From Anagrus nilaparvatae (taxonomy: Eukaryota; Arthropoda; Insecta; Hymenoptera; Mymaridae), in NCBI GenBank assembly GCA_022575985.1, contig JAKSXM010000007.1, positions 10,604,501 to 10,668,500 of the forward strand: DNA of 64,000 nt, written 5' to 3'. The notes beneath the pieces are model-generated. The model had not been told where the DNA came from and made no database searches. It worked only from the letters and a program-made list of their open reading frames with translations. A program made the position numbers and the translations under genes. Positions 11,331 through 22,207 of the stretch are shown here, in pieces; positions within the stretch are counted from its first letter, which is position 1; every line of letters begins with the position of its first letter.

Positions 11331-11499
11331 AAAATAAATGATCCACATATATAAATAATTGGATATCTTGAAATCGATAAGTTTTTAATGGCACCGATTT
11401 AATGGTGATGATGTTTTTTAAATTTTTTTTATAAATTCATAAATTACAATAATTATAAATTTAATTGTAAATCAACCAATACACAACCGATACACTGTT

Positions 11500-11745
11500 T
11501 CTGCAGTTTGACTTCTCAAAGACCTTTAATAACGTATCTCCATTAAAATGCTAAAAAAGTTAAAAGATTCCAGATTTTTTAAACTCTTCATTAAACTAAT
11601 TTTGGTCGTATCCCAGTAGTCGATCTTTATGTGTAACATCTGAATCATCAAAATCCTCTTTCATTAGCATAAATATTGGATTACCCCAAGGATCCGTCTT
11701 TGGGCCTTTACATTTTTGTACATACATAAGTGATCTAAAAGTCGA
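11500..11745 (+). pseudogene. LINE reverse transcriptase fragment (plus strand)
   Basis: Broken reverse-transcriptase fragment. Motifs can be read across frames: a FDFSKTFNNV-like stretch near 11505-11535, KKLKDSRFFKLFIKLIL, and a mutated PQGSVxGPLxF box at about 11670-11720. This order (palm motif A then motif B) fits a jockey-like non-LTR retrotransposon. No intact frame remains. Confidence 0.6.
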
Positions 11746-12029
11746 GCATTACGAGCATTTACGAGCATTTTTAGATTGCTATAATAAGCAATTTTCAAAT
11801 TCGACAAAGACAATAATAATATATGATTTTTTTTTTAACTTTGATTGTAACTGTCTATTTATATTTATATTATTATATCTGCTAAACAAGAAATCAAAAA
11901 GAAATGACTAAAAAACTTAGGATGCAAAATAGTCTGTGCGAGTGTCATAGCGCATATAGTTTAAGCTTCTTCTAAAGGCGTAATACGTTACTTCTTGCGT
12001 AAGCCCAATATGTACTGTATACCTACATT

Positions 12030-12690
12030 TGAAAGTTTGTCCTATTGCGCACTTAGAGGCATTTGAATAGACATTACAAGAGCTCAGATGTAGAAGAGTC
12101 TCAATAAGGTACTTTTGTAGTAATTGTGAGTTTCAGGACTTGATGATTTTAAGACAATAAAATTTCTGTTTACCTTTTTGTTTATTAGATGAATTTGGGT
12201 AAACTAAGAAAATGTGCTATTAAAAATGACTCCCAAATTAGAACTTAATCAACAAAAGCAATAATATCACCATAAGAGTTGACAGAAATCGTAGGAATAT
12301 TTAAAATTTAAATTCATAAATAATTTTAAGGTATAAGAGGAGAAGACTATTGCTTGGGTTTTTTTGGTGTTCAACACCAAGCCATTTGTGTCTGCCCATA
12401 AGGCTACAATCTTAGTAGAAACAGAGACCATCATAATTCCTTGTTCAATTAATAATCTGTAGGTATTACAGGCATCCAAATGATTCTTGAGGCCATCCAT
12501 ATAGTCACAAAATAAGGGGGGCCCCAGGATACAGCCCTAGGATACTCCAATATTTGTACCGTGATAATAAGTTTTGTTTTTGGACGTCATACATACCTAA
12601 CGACTACAGAGATATAACCAAAGCCAGTTTAAAGATGACTTGGCAAAGCCAATGGCCTGTAAGGTTCTTAGTAGTTTCGAGGGGAAAAAA
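12030..12690 (-). pseudogene. LINE reverse transcriptase fragment (minus strand)
   Basis: Minus-strand fragment of a jockey-like LINE. From right to left: LRTLQAIGFAKSSLNWL (12660-12600), a mutated GVxQGCILGPPLF box near 12530, and WADTNGLVLNTKKTQAIVF in the 77-codon frame 12500-12267. Then comes NLGVIFNSTF near 12230 and KKVNRN near 12170. Motif C (the FADD box) is lost, and the frames are broken. Confidence 0.72.
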
Positions 12691-12694
12691 TTGT

Positions 12695-12962
12695 CGAAAT
12701 GAAAACTTGAAAACTTATAATCAGTTTGTGTAAACACAACCAATTTGCTATTTTTATAATTTGTAATTATTACCTTTACCAGATGTTAAGATTCTAAACT
12801 CAGATTATTCTGATTCCCTAAACGCTTATTATTTTAGATCCCTAAATCAAAATTAAGTCCCTAAACCCAGATTATTCTAAGTCGCAAAATTGCGATTATA
12901 TTAAGTCCCATTTGATCCCCTCCCCTAAAATAGTACAGATCCCCCTCTCCCCTTAAATTAAG
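12695..12962 (+). repeat. C-rich dispersed repeat, copy B
   Basis: Begins with ACTTATAATCAGTTTGTGTAAAC and runs through repeated AAACCCAGATTATTCTAAGTC units into CCCCTCCCCTAAAATAG and CCCCCTCTCCCCTTAAATTAAG. This is the same layout as the copy at 28.2-28.5 kb. Its right end is cut by the LINE tail that starts at 12963. Confidence 0.65.
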
Positions 12963-13277
12963 TATTGATTGATTGATTGATTGGTGTTTTTATTTATACA
13001 GAATTGTACAAAATTAAAGAACAGAGTTAAAGGTAAATAGATATTATTGTGCGAGAACGTTAATTTAGAAATGTTTTAAAATATGAAATTAAAGTAAAAG
13101 TATAAATCCTAGTTAATATTAGAAAAAAGAAAAATAAAAATTTTACATATTTGATAAATTTTAGTTTATAAAATATAAATTATAAATTTTAACATTTCAA
13201 ATTTTAACACTTAGCATATATTAGGGAAGAATTTGGAAAAGGGGAGAAGAATAGAAAGGGGGAGAATAGGAAGTAAT

Positions 13278-14462
13278 CTATAAGGGGAAAGGGCAATTTA
13301 TTAAGGGGTATTTGCGAAAGATAGATATGATAGATAGATGATAGATATTGATATTGATAGATAGATATATTTGATAGATATATATTTGATAGAGATTGTG
13401 TTTGAATGAGTCTATGGTAGGAGCAAGGCAAATATATTCAGAGAGAGTGTTCCAGAAGTAGAGCATGTAAACTAAAGAGGAATTTTTGAATTGGGAACAT
13501 TTAGAAGTAGGGACTTTGAGGTGTGGACGAATGTGGGGGCGAAGATTTCTGGAGGGAATGTAGATGTTAATTTTATCTTTTAAATATTTTTGACGAAGTC
13601 TTACATTTAGCCACCCTAGTTTGAGTCTAGCAGGGGAGGTCCTGTTAGGGAATCTGATATCAGATACATATCTAACTGTGGCATTTTGAAGCTTTTGCAG
13701 TCTATCGTACTGATAGCCTAAGAGTTTTCCCATAGGAAAAACACCATAGTCAAAGATAGAAAAAATCAGAGAACTCACTAATCGTTTACGAAGTAAAGGG
13801 GTTATGAAATTTTTAAAATATCTGAGCCTATAGAGCACATAATTGATTGATTTAAACATATGATTTATTTGAGAGTTCCAACTCATATCGTGGTCAAGAA
13901 GAAGGCCAAGATTTTTTACTGATTTGGATACAGGGATATGTGTACCACTAAAGTAGAAGGAGGCATTGTTGAGAGCAAGAGATTTATCACCAAAAATAAT
14001 AAAATTTGTTTTCTCTTTGGTAAGGTAAAAGTTATTTTGAGATGACCAAGTTTCAATGCCTCTTAGATCACTTTGTAATAATGAGATACCGAGGTTGTAA
14101 TCTTTCTTGGGAATTTGCAGGTATATTTGTAGATCATCGGCAAAAACTAATCTTTTGGCATAAAGGATGTGCGAACCGATGTCATTCATGTAAATCAGGA
14201 ATAATAGGGGGCCCAATACTGAGCCTTGGAGGACTCCACTTTTTACTGCTTTTGCCGAAGAAGTTTTCCCATCAACTAAGACAGATTGAGTTCTGTTGGA
14301 GAGGTATCTCGCAAACCAATCTACTGTGTCTTTAGGAAATCCGAGACTTAAAAGCTTGGTCAGTAAAAGTTCATGAGACACTCTGTCGAAGGCTTTGGAG
14401 AAGTCTAACATTAATAGGAATGTGAGGTTCCCATCATTGTAGCCTCTGCAGATGTCATCCAC
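13278..14462 (-). CDS. LINE reverse transcriptase ORF (partial)
   Basis: Open frame of 394 codons encoding most of a non-LTR reverse transcriptase, which copies element RNA at the nicked chromosome. Motifs in order from the N-terminus: LLMLDFSKAFDRVSHELLL (motif A), GVLQGSVLGPLLFLIYMND (motif B), LVFADDLQIYL (motif C, catalytic FADD), then LTKEKTNFIIFG and the KNLGLLLDHDMSW block. After this comes the usual C-terminal LQNATVRYVSD region. The true frame continues upstream (VDDICRGYNDGN and, across a break, FQSGFQKLHSTQ near 14510). The last ~30 codons run into a GATA-type simple repeat (13315-13395), so the natural C-terminus is uncertain. Confidence 0.9.
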   Translation of the reverse strand: MDDICRGYNDGNLTFLLMLDFSKAFDRVSHELLLTKLLSLGFPKDTVDWFARYLSNRTQSVLVDGKTSSAKAVKSGVLQGSVLGPLLFLIYMNDIGSHILYAKRLVFADDLQIYLQIPKKDYNLGISLLQSDLRGIETWSSQNNFYLTKEKTNFIIFGDKSLALNNASFYFSGTHIPVSKSVKNLGLLLDHDMSWNSQINHMFKSINYVLYRLRYFKNFITPLLRKRLVSSLIFSIFDYGVFPMGKLLGYQYDRLQKLQNATVRYVSDIRFPNRTSPARLKLGWLNVRLRQKYLKDKINIYIPSRNLRPHIRPHLKVPTSKCSQFKNSSLVYMLYFWNTLSEYICLAPTIDSFKHNLYQIYIYQIYLSININIYHLSIISIFRKYPLINCPFPL

Positions 14463-14574
14463 AAGGTTTGTCAGCAGGGCTTGGGTGCTATGTAACTTTT
14501 GAAAACCAGATTGAAAAGGGTCAATTATATTGTGTTGCGTTAAATATTGCGAAAGTTGGTTGTGTAGAATTTTT

Positions 14575-14886
14575 TCAAGAATTTTTGAGAGGATAGATAA
14601 AAGAGAGACTAGACGTTAATCGCTTTTTTGTAAATTGCTTGAATGCCCAATTTAAGTTATCCATAGTAATATTAGAAAATTTAAAATGAGGTATAGCTGA
14701 AGTTATTGCACTATTGCTGGGTTTAAGGGAGGGATCAGAATTTTGTGTTGATAAGAAATAGATGTTGTGCTGATCTGGGGTGAATCGAGGTTTAGGTGCT
14801 GCTGAAGGAGTAGTGAGGCCAAGATGCTCTAGTTCATTCCAGATTATGGCAGGGGGATTGTCTGTAGATAGTGTTTCAGATTTCAA
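14575..14886 (-). pseudogene. LINE linker between endonuclease and RT
   Basis: 103 open codons encoding the poorly conserved linker that precedes the reverse transcriptase in jockey-like ORF2 (PAIIWNELEHLGL, then FSNITMDNLNWAFKQF). It lies between the MITE and the RT frame. The fingers region that should follow is largely deleted. Confidence 0.6.
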
Positions 14887-14943
14887 AATTTTATTTTTTC
14901 CGCGGAGATTTTATCGTTCAGGTCGTCTCTAAAATGACTGTAA

Positions 14944-15091
14944 GGCTAGTTCCACAAACCTCCGTAAGCGCAGAAACGGAGCCGCAACGCAATGCGCACA
15001 GCACAATACGCATGTGCACAAACGAAAATCGAGCTGTGCGCATTGCGTTGCGGCTCCGTTTCTGCGCTTACGGAGGTTTGTGGAACTAGCC
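14944..15091. mobile_element. Harbinger-like MITE with perfect 59-bp hairpin arms
   Basis: 148-bp element flanked by TAA on both sides (14941-14943, 15092-15094). Arms of 59 bp are perfectly inverted, beginning GGCTAGTTCCACAAACCTCC. The 3-bp TWA duplication and GG start fit PIF/Harbinger. It is inserted in the minus-strand LINE. Perfect arms mean recent activity or gene conversion between the arms. Confidence 0.85.
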
Positions 15092-15712
15092 TAAGCATCC
15101 AAGCGTTGCTGAATGCGCTTGCGCTTGTATCGCCGATAAAGATAATCCAAGTATAGAGACTCCTGTTTGAGCTCAGGGGACAACCAGGGAAGAGATTTTT
15201 TGTTTATCTTGTAGTTTTTAGTGGTGCGACTGAGTCTAGAACGGAGATGATATTTTTTGCAGTGGTATCCCAGATGTAGTCGATGTCCCTGCTTTTGAAC
15301 GCGAATGACCAGTCAAATTGGCGTAGACGGATAGTGAATTCCTCAGGATTTATGTTTTTTATATTTCTGAATGATATATTTTTTTCTGGAGAATTTGGGC
15401 TGAAGATGTCTATAGTTGCGTGGGTCAAGTAGTGGTTATTTATGAATAATTTTTTATCCAGAGAGAGAATTTTTTCATTTTCGTCCGTAATTATGAGATC
15501 GATGAATGAATTTGAGGATGGGCCACAGTGAATTTCTCCATGGTGGAGGAGGTATAAATTATTTTCTATAAGAAAATCGTAGAGTATGTTGGATTGGCGA
15601 TGGAAATAAAGCATATTGACGTTAAAGTCCCCGAGGATTACTTTACTGCTATAATTGAGGGACAGAGAAGAAATGGTGTCTAAAAAGTCGGTGTTGTATG
15701 AAAGCGGATATA
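15092..15712 (-). pseudogene. LINE endonuclease C-terminal part
   Basis: Minus-strand continuation of the LINE ORF2: SSKVILGDFNVN (15660-15615, the GDFN box of the apurinic-type endonuclease), then the 136-codon frame 15614-15204 with HGEIHCGPSSNSFIDLIIT (the SxIDLxxT region) and NNHYLTHATIDI. It goes on to LPWLSPELKQESLYLDYLYR near 15170. The catalytic N-terminal half is missing because a Tigger element begins at 15718. Confidence 0.82.
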
Positions 15713-15717
15713 GTATA

Positions 15718-16455
15718 CAGGAAAACCCCGGTATCCACGGTTAATGCGTTCTCAAAAAGTACCTCGAATACTGAATCCGCGAATACTGAAGCATTGTATC
15801 TTACGTAAAATGGGGAATTAGTTTCTGGGATTTAAAAAAAATTAAAATTTTTTGAAAAATATGAAGATTTTTATTAATTTTCAATGACAATTTAGGCAAA
15901 ATTGTATTATTTTAAATCACATCAAAATAATAATGTAAACCTGTCTTTGAAAACCATGAAACCTGGTGCAATTTTTTCACTTTCACTGATTAGGAAAGTA
16001 CACGAAGGCGTTTTTATCCAGTTCAAACCGGTCTCATCACAGTTAAATATTTGATATGCTACATAACCTTTGTCTTTGATCAAACTCTTTAACAGGAATG
16101 AAAATATTACCATCATTGTTTATGCTAAATTCATCACATTTATTGTTTGTTCAGCCTTTTTCAAAAGTGATTTATTTTTTGGAGCAATAATTTTAATTAA
16201 TTAAAATTTAATAAAAAAAAATCTAAAGATTCCTAAATATTTTAATGATTTTTTAAAAAATAAAATAAAAAATAAAATAAATTTATTTATGTAAATAAAT
16301 GAAAATAAACAAAAGACTATATATGCCGAAAAGTTTCAAAACTCAAATTCATATTCACAAATGAAAACCGCAAATTTGCGAGGCATGTACCGCTAATATT
16401 GAAACATATGATTATTTTGAAAATTGCGAATTTGCGAATCCGCAAATACGAAAGT
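15718..16455 (-). mobile_element. Tigger/pogo-like DNA transposon remnant
   Basis: Begins after a TA (15716-15717) with CAGGAAAACCCCGGTATCC and the CGAATACTGAATCCGCGAAT subterminal motif. A degenerate inverted match, CGAATCCGCAAATACGAAAG, stands near 16435-16455. The 64-codon minus frame 16116-15922 carries VAYQIFNCDETGLNW, PSCTF and KIAPGFMVFKDRFTLL. These match the first catalytic-Asp block of Tigger/jerky-type DDE transposases (xVFNxDETGLFWK...APGxKxxKDRxTLL). The rest of the transposase is gone. Confidence 0.82.
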
Positions 16456-16560
16456 AAAAAGAAATTAAAATTAATTAATTAATTAATTATTATTAATCCT
16501 CACAATTACTATATTACTATCTTATGATTGGCTTTCAAACGAGGATATACTAGTTGATCT
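16456..16560. repeat. (AATT)n simple repeat and flank
   Basis: AATT repeated several times at 16467-16487, followed by sequence with no coding signal. Confidence 0.6.
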
Positions 16561-16740
16561 AAAACACATAGTATTTTACACCCCCCCACCCCTTCCATCG
16601 GACATTTTTTACCACCCCCTTGATTTTCAGGGTACCCCCTCCCTGTAAACATGTTCCATGTTAAAAAGGCCTTCTAAACGACATGCTGGCCTTAAAATAT
16701 TACCATGAGGCCAATTTTCGGGTCCGTCAAAACAGCCTTC
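16560..16740 (+). repeat. C-rich dispersed repeat, copy C
   Basis: CACCCCCCCACCCCTTCCAT, a gap, then ACCCCCTTGATTTTCAGGGTACCCCCTCCCTGTAAACATGTTCC split across 16612-16657. The last part is nearly the same as at 28485-28513 and 30292-30327, so this is a partial copy of the family. Confidence 0.7.
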
Positions 16741-17678
16741 AAAAAAGAAAAGTTTAAAATTTTCGATTTCGCTTTATAAATAATTATTAAAAAAGTAAAA
16801 ATCAAGATCATATAGTCAAAGAAAGAAATACAAATTGTTATTAAACTACGTCATACATAAATGACATATGGTTTGATATCTTATGCGGAAAAAATAAGGG
16901 AAAAAAGTTATATTACTTTCATTAAAGGGCCAAATATAAAAAATAATTCCCAGTAATAATTTATACCTATACACTGCTATAATAGTATTAGCATAAAATA
17001 TGCATTTTTATTGATTTTAACAAAATGTCACTTTGATTACGTACAGTTATAAAACTTTAATTGTTATGGTAATAAATTATTTAAAATATTATAATTGCTT
17101 TTTTTATGCACACTATTCAATACCTCCTTACTTCTAAAAAAACATTTTTTTATATTTTATAGCATTATTATATGCATTAATGTAGTTTTCTAATAATTTA
17201 TATGCATTTTACATTGTAAGAAAAGTTTTGTAATTACAGTAATATTGCACATTTAGATTCAAATTACACGAATAATTAATGTTTTTACATCAAAATAAAT
17301 TTAAAATTTTATTAATATAAAAGTACAATTTTAATAGTAAATTTTTGTGCTCATTGTTGATTCTACAATTAATATTTATATAAATAATTAGATAGCAAAA
17401 ATTTATTAGAATTATTATCATTCGTTAAATTGTTAGGGAAAAATTTGATTTTTTCGGGAGAAATTTTTTCATTAAATAAGTCCTGAAGTTGCGTTAGGTA
17501 TTTAACCAAGGATGAATAAACTTACGCTTATAAATTCAGGACATAAAACTTAACTGGATATAAAAATAAACAAATGAAATTTGGGAACGGTCCTCTAATA
17601 TATATTTAATTATAAAATTATAAAAATAATAATCCTTTTTTTAAAATTTATTGTCAAATGTATATGACATATGTCGCA
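16741..17678. other. AT-rich sequence, nothing recognised
   Basis: Nearly pure A/T sequence with no open frame of note, no inverted repeat I can define, and no resemblance to the elements around it. Confidence 0.5.
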
Positions 17679-18582
17679 GTCGTTTACTTGAATTTCGTCA
17701 CTTTATAAAAAGACTAGGCTTATGCATTCTATACATTTTAGATTAAAGTTACCATAAAAATAACGAAAGTACTAGTCATTTTGAAGCGAGCGAAAAAGAT
17801 TATTTTAAGAGGATTAAAAAAATATAAAAGTACTAGGCGTTTTAGAGTTTTAGAAATTTATCATTTTATGCCTCATTTAATATCATATGAATGTCATACA
17901 ACAAAAAATTTTGTCCAGTTAATTAGAGAAACTGTATTGATAGCTGTACCTAAGGTTTATCGCGGACCATTAGATGCCTGACAGGTTTTCGGAATGATCT
18001 TTTTCAAATTTCCACGAGCGTTGGTATCTTAAATAATAGGTATTTGCGAAATGAAATACAACCAACAGAAATCGAAATAAATGATCCTCTTCAAAAAGAA
18101 GGTATGATGGAAAGTAGATTTATTATTTATGATTATTTATGCAGCTGCAAAAGTTTCTAGTTTCAGTGGCGAGGGTATTAGCAAATGTAATTACGAAGCT
18201 TTAAAAAATAAATTTAAAACCTTATAATGTTTATGTTCTAAACGCCATGGCAAATCAACATGCTCAAATAAAACATAGTTAATTTTTTATATTTGTATTA
18301 CTATTATGCAAAATTTATAATGTAAAATATAAGATGTATGATATTTCTAAATGATATTGAATGAGGTATAAAATGATAAATTTTCAAAACTCTAAAACGC
18401 CTATTACTTTTATATTTTTTTTTAATCCTCTTAAAATAATCATTTTCGCTCGCTACAAAATGACTAGTACTTTCGTTATTTTTATGGTAATTTTAACCTA
18501 AAATGGAGAGTGCCTAATCCGGCGTCGTCACTTCATAAAAAGCCTAGTCTTTTTATAAAGTGACGAAATTCAAGAAAACGAC
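17679..18582. mobile_element. Fold-back element, about 0.9 kb
   Basis: Long imperfect inverted arms: 17679-17895 pairs with 18345-18582. The arms share GTCACTTTATAAAAAGACTAGGCT, CGAAAGTACTAGTCATTTTG and the stretch reading AAAACGCC in the other arm. The middle (about 17895-18340) contains less AT-biased sequence with a 66-codon frame (17781-17981) that I do not recognise. No clear target duplication was found. It is probably a non-autonomous terminal-inverted-repeat element. Confidence 0.65.
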
Positions 18583-18849
18583 GTATATATTGATAAATAG
18601 TAACTTGTATATGATATGATATAGTATTGCAACATACTAAAAGCCTCTTACAGTGTATATGTGCCTTTGTGAAGGATATACTATCTATATATGCGATTCG
18701 TTTGTATTGTCTAACATGACAACAGCAGTATGACAATACACATATGATAGATACATGTTTTTTAGCTGACGTGGCCATATAAATTATAAATATGTTACTT
18801 TGAACAGTTCATGTGATATCGATTGTTTAAAAAATTACTTTTATTTTTA

Positions 18850-19225
18850 CTAAGAGAAGTTTTTTAATTGTCTTCAAAGTCATAGGCAATACGTTTTTGA
18901 GGTCGCTGAATAAGAATATTCGCTCGTTTTTGTGTTTCTCTGCATGCATATTTTCTCAAAAAAATTACTGAGATTTAGGGGTCACTGATTCCAAATTTTC
19001 AGGTCTTGACAACGAAAAATTATTCCTTATACCGAAAAACCTTATGTTTTGGGCAAAAATTAAAGGTTAATTAGACATATTTTACAAGAAACATTTCTAA
19101 GTGTCCTCAAAATAATATTTAATATGTTTTCAGGATAAGGACCTAAATTTTCACATTCATGATTCAGCGACCTCAAAAACATATTGCCTATCATTTTGAG
19201 GACAATTAAATAAGTTTCCTATGAA
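18850..19225. repeat. Imperfect inverted repeat
   Basis: 18865-18915 (TCAAAGTCATAGGCAATACG then TTTTTGAGGTCGCTGAAT) is mirrored at 19163-19205 (ATTCAGCGACCTCAAAAAC then ATATTGCCTAT). A second, looser match continues to about 19350. This is a degraded fold-back element without visible target duplication. Confidence 0.5.
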
Positions 19226-19359
19226 ATATGTCAAATTAACATTCAAAATCTATCGAAAAATATAGTTTTTCGATATTAGTGCTAATTATTCGGGGCTGGG
19301 ACCTGAAAACTTGTAATCAGCATACCGAAAAACTTACCTGTTTCGTATTAGTATAGCCT

Positions 19360-20690
19360 TGCACAAAAGAAAAAGTGCAGACATCTATAAATATACTTGG
19401 CTTCTGGACTTTGTGTTATTGGTAAAATTAATAAATTTTCGAGAATTCGCTATTTTTTACAAATTTTACATGGTTATACTTTTTAAGAAAAACTGATAAT
19501 CTATTTTTCTAATTTAAAAAAATTTACATTTCAAGTAAATTCTAGTAAAAAAAAATTGATGAAATACCTCATATATATTAATTGCATATTTTGTATTTTA
19601 TTTTTTACTTTCTTTTAATATCATTAAGGGATTTATATTATACAATAAGTATACTCTTAGTAATATTTATAAAATACACATCATTGTCGGAGTTATTATT
19701 TTTATATAATTTTTTTTATAGACAACTCATAAGTATATAAGCTTATTATTATTACCATACTTTATAAATAAAAATAAATTTCCCTAAATATAAGAACGTT
19801 TTACCTAGGTATTTTTATATATGAATTTCAAAAATAATATTACTTGTTATAATTATAACGATGTTTATGCAATAATTTTATGAAAAAAAATATATAATTT
19901 TTATTACTTTTGTAATATTTTTCAAACACGTTGAGAAAAAGTGCTATCAATACATCTAGAAAAATCAATACAAGAGTTTATATATACATATATATATGGG
20001 TTTACTCAAGTAATTTGGACGAGTTAACTTTTTTTTTAAAACAAATATAAAATTTTTTCATACATTTCCTTATTCTTTCGTAACCAATTTAATTACCCAC
20101 GTTTTAATTTTTTTTAGAATTTCAGCAACAGTTCATATTAACTTTCAGATATTCATTTTAAAATAAAAAGTAATTTTTTATTAATTATGTTAATTTTTTT
20201 AAACATTTATTGTTGTATATGATGGATCATATTTGATAACTATGAACATTAAACCTACATCCAATATTTTGTACGAACGTCATAGATGTTATAAGACCCC
20301 GCCAGGTATATTTCCGCCAACGTTGATTTAGCGAAATAGCGTGAGACCGAAGGTTAGCAATGACGATAATTAGGAATTTTAATCAACAAAATTGCATAAA
20401 TTCCCATTCGTGGTTCTTAAAAATAGTTAGGGACGCCTTTGCTAATTGGAAGTGACAAAGCAAACGATTTCGTGTATTGGACGATCGCATCAAAATTGAG
20501 TAACTTCAACAATTACTAATTAGATTATATATTCCCCTTAACTGCCCAAAAAGCCAGAACCGTTATACCATCAGAGTTCTCATTTACATCTCAACAGTTA
20601 CAGAATCGTTGGAGAGAACGATTACTCATGCTCTTTAGCATACTTATTTGACCTAGACAGATATATATTTATAGCTAATGAAGTTAGAAT
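19360..20690. other. Noncoding region with a less AT-rich patch
   Basis: Mostly AT-rich sequence with short TA repeats (19984-19998). A patch of balanced composition at about 20270-20660 stands out, but I could read no consistent protein from it on either strand and saw no element ends. Confidence 0.45.
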
Positions 20691-20890
20691 TAAACTAAAA
20701 TCGTGACTTAGTTATGAGTAGATTTAAATGAAGTATGTATGAAATGTATGGTCGGGTTTTCAAAACTACCCCTAAGTGTTTTTTTCTGAAAATACTGTAA
20801 TAATAAGTCACCAACCTAATTTTTAGCCTCCCAGAGCGAAATCTTAGTTTTTGGCAGTCATTTTTGGTTTTTTGAACTCTTATAAAAAGA
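20690..20890. repeat. Repeat shared with the 35.5-37.1 kb fold-back element
   Basis: The run from AAATGAAGTATG through CTGAAAATACTGTAATAATA to CCTCCCAGAGCGAAATCTTAG resembles 36095-36250 (AAATGAAGTGAG, CTGAAATTACTACC, CCTTCTAGAGCGAAATCTCG) in the same orientation. It is probably a fragment of the same family. Confidence 0.55.
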
Positions 20891-21300
20891 GTAAGAAAAA
20901 TTAGGGATAATTTTAAAAAAATGAGATATTTGCATCTTGCATTAAAATCACCGACAATAAATATTTTACTATTAGTATATTTTATGTTAATTTTAATCAA
21001 TTCTTCTTTTATAATATGCAACAGTATTTTTGTATCTTTTTTTTGGTTTAAGAATACTAGTTCTATAATTATAGTGATATTACCAAATAAAGTTTTAATA
21101 AAAATATATTTTTCTGATTAGACCCACAATTCCCCGCCCTCTTGTGGCATTTTTTACCGCTAGTTGATTGAAAATTTCGTGATCTTTACTTAATATTAAA
21201 TTATGATTCCATATATGCCATGTTTCACAAAAGCATAGGATGTCGCTGTCCAATAATTCTTCTTTAATGTTGTATAAGTTTTTTTTGTCGGACATGTTTC
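20890..21300 (-). pseudogene. LINE ORF2 endonuclease remnant
   Basis: N-terminal ORF2 endonuclease remnant: LLDSDILCFCETWHIW (21260-21210, the catalytic ET of the apurinic-type fold), RGRGIVGLIRK (the GGVxxxVK block), then SKIFIVGDFNAR (20965-20930, the GDFN box) in a shifted frame. At least one frameshift separates the two parts. Confidence 0.75.
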
Positions 21301-21639
21301 AGTAAAAGATGCGTAATGAGAACTGAGGGAGGGGATTTTTTCGTCAATTAGATGTACCTGTGATTGTTTGGTTACTTCTTTTATCAGAATAATAATTCGC
21401 AATCGAATTGTTATGTTTGCCTAAATTATAATTTTTATTAAAAATCTTACTTATTTTTTTTTCCTTACTCTCTTCAGGAGATTTAGACTCTTGTCTCTCT
21501 TTTCCTCGAAGTCATCGGGGCACTCGATATATTGATCGTGTCATTGATTTCGTTATGTTCTTCGTTGTTTTTATTATCATTTATTATATTATTGTCTATT
21601 TTATTTCTCGTTTTTTCTAGGAACTTAGTTGCATCATTC

Positions 21640-22207
21640 AAGTTGTATTACTTGTTTTCTATGAATAAATTTGATTTTAATATTTTGCACTCTATATCGT
21701 AATTAATTAATTCAATTAGTATGACTTTTAACTTTTTAAACATTTCTCTATCTTCTTTAGAAATGTCATTAGCTATATTTAAGCCTTTAGCTTTAAGACT
21801 ACTGAATCGATCAAAATATTTTTGATAAATGTTAGCGAGGTTAGTTTTATAATTACCGGTCTGTTTCCCGGTATTTTACCCATTCTGCTATAATAATCTA
21901 TGTTATCAATTCTCAAATCCACCATTTTTAGTATCTCTTTGGTTTTATTTTCAAAATTATCGTTCACTTATTTTGTATCCGGTATATCATAAATTATGAT
22001 ATTTTTTGCTTTGTCCATATTTTTTAATTTTTCTACTTCATTTTCTAATTTTTTTACTTTTTCATTAGCCACGGTGATACTGCCTTCATTGTTCTTAACT
22101 TGATATTTCAACCTATCGAATTCTTCATCGTTTTTGTCTAGCCTTAATAAGACTTTAGCTAACTCTTTTATTTCACTTCTAGACGGTTCTTTATAGTTAT
22201 CCAACAT
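21640..22207 (-). pseudogene. LINE ORF1 protein remnant (coiled coil plus RRM-like)
   Basis: ORF1 of the LINE, likely an RNA-binding chaperone. The 79-codon frame 22207-21968 has a start codon and a heptad-rich coiled coil (EFDRLKYQVKNNEG, then KVKKLENEVEKLKNM), followed by KNIIIYDIPDTK. A stop at 21968-21970 interrupts it, and the same frame resumes at 21967 with NDNFENKTKEILKMV and RMGKIPGNRPVIIKL. This matches the layout of LINE ORF1 proteins (coiled coil, RNA-recognition fold with an IxGIP-like strand, then a C-terminal YRxGK...PRPIxVxL region). Confidence 0.7.

Larger units (their letters stand above)
12963..15715 (-). mobile_element. Jockey-like LINE, 5'-truncated, minus strand
   Basis: Non-LTR retrotransposon read on the minus strand. 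From right to left it shows the end of the endonuclease (15710-15204), a linker, the reverse transcriptase (14560-13290), a short 3' UTR and a (CAAT)n tail at 12963-12982. It is interrupted by a MITE at 14944-15091 and cut at 15715 by a Tigger element. The reverse-transcriptase part is the best-preserved retroelement ORF in the window, which suggests a relatively recent insertion, although a stop at 14463 and a deletion upstream mean it is not autonomous. Confidence 0.85.

Noticed and set aside
13315..13395. Possible CRISPR-like or satellite array of GATA units
   Set aside because: Imperfect tetranucleotide microsatellite without spacers.
13204..13431. 75-codon minus frame at the LINE end
   Set aside because: Translation of a GATA-type simple repeat and LINE 3' UTR.
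20270..20660. Balanced-composition patch suspected to be a gene or integrated viral fragment
   Set aside because: No frame stays open and no motif is readable on either strand. Composition alone is not enough.
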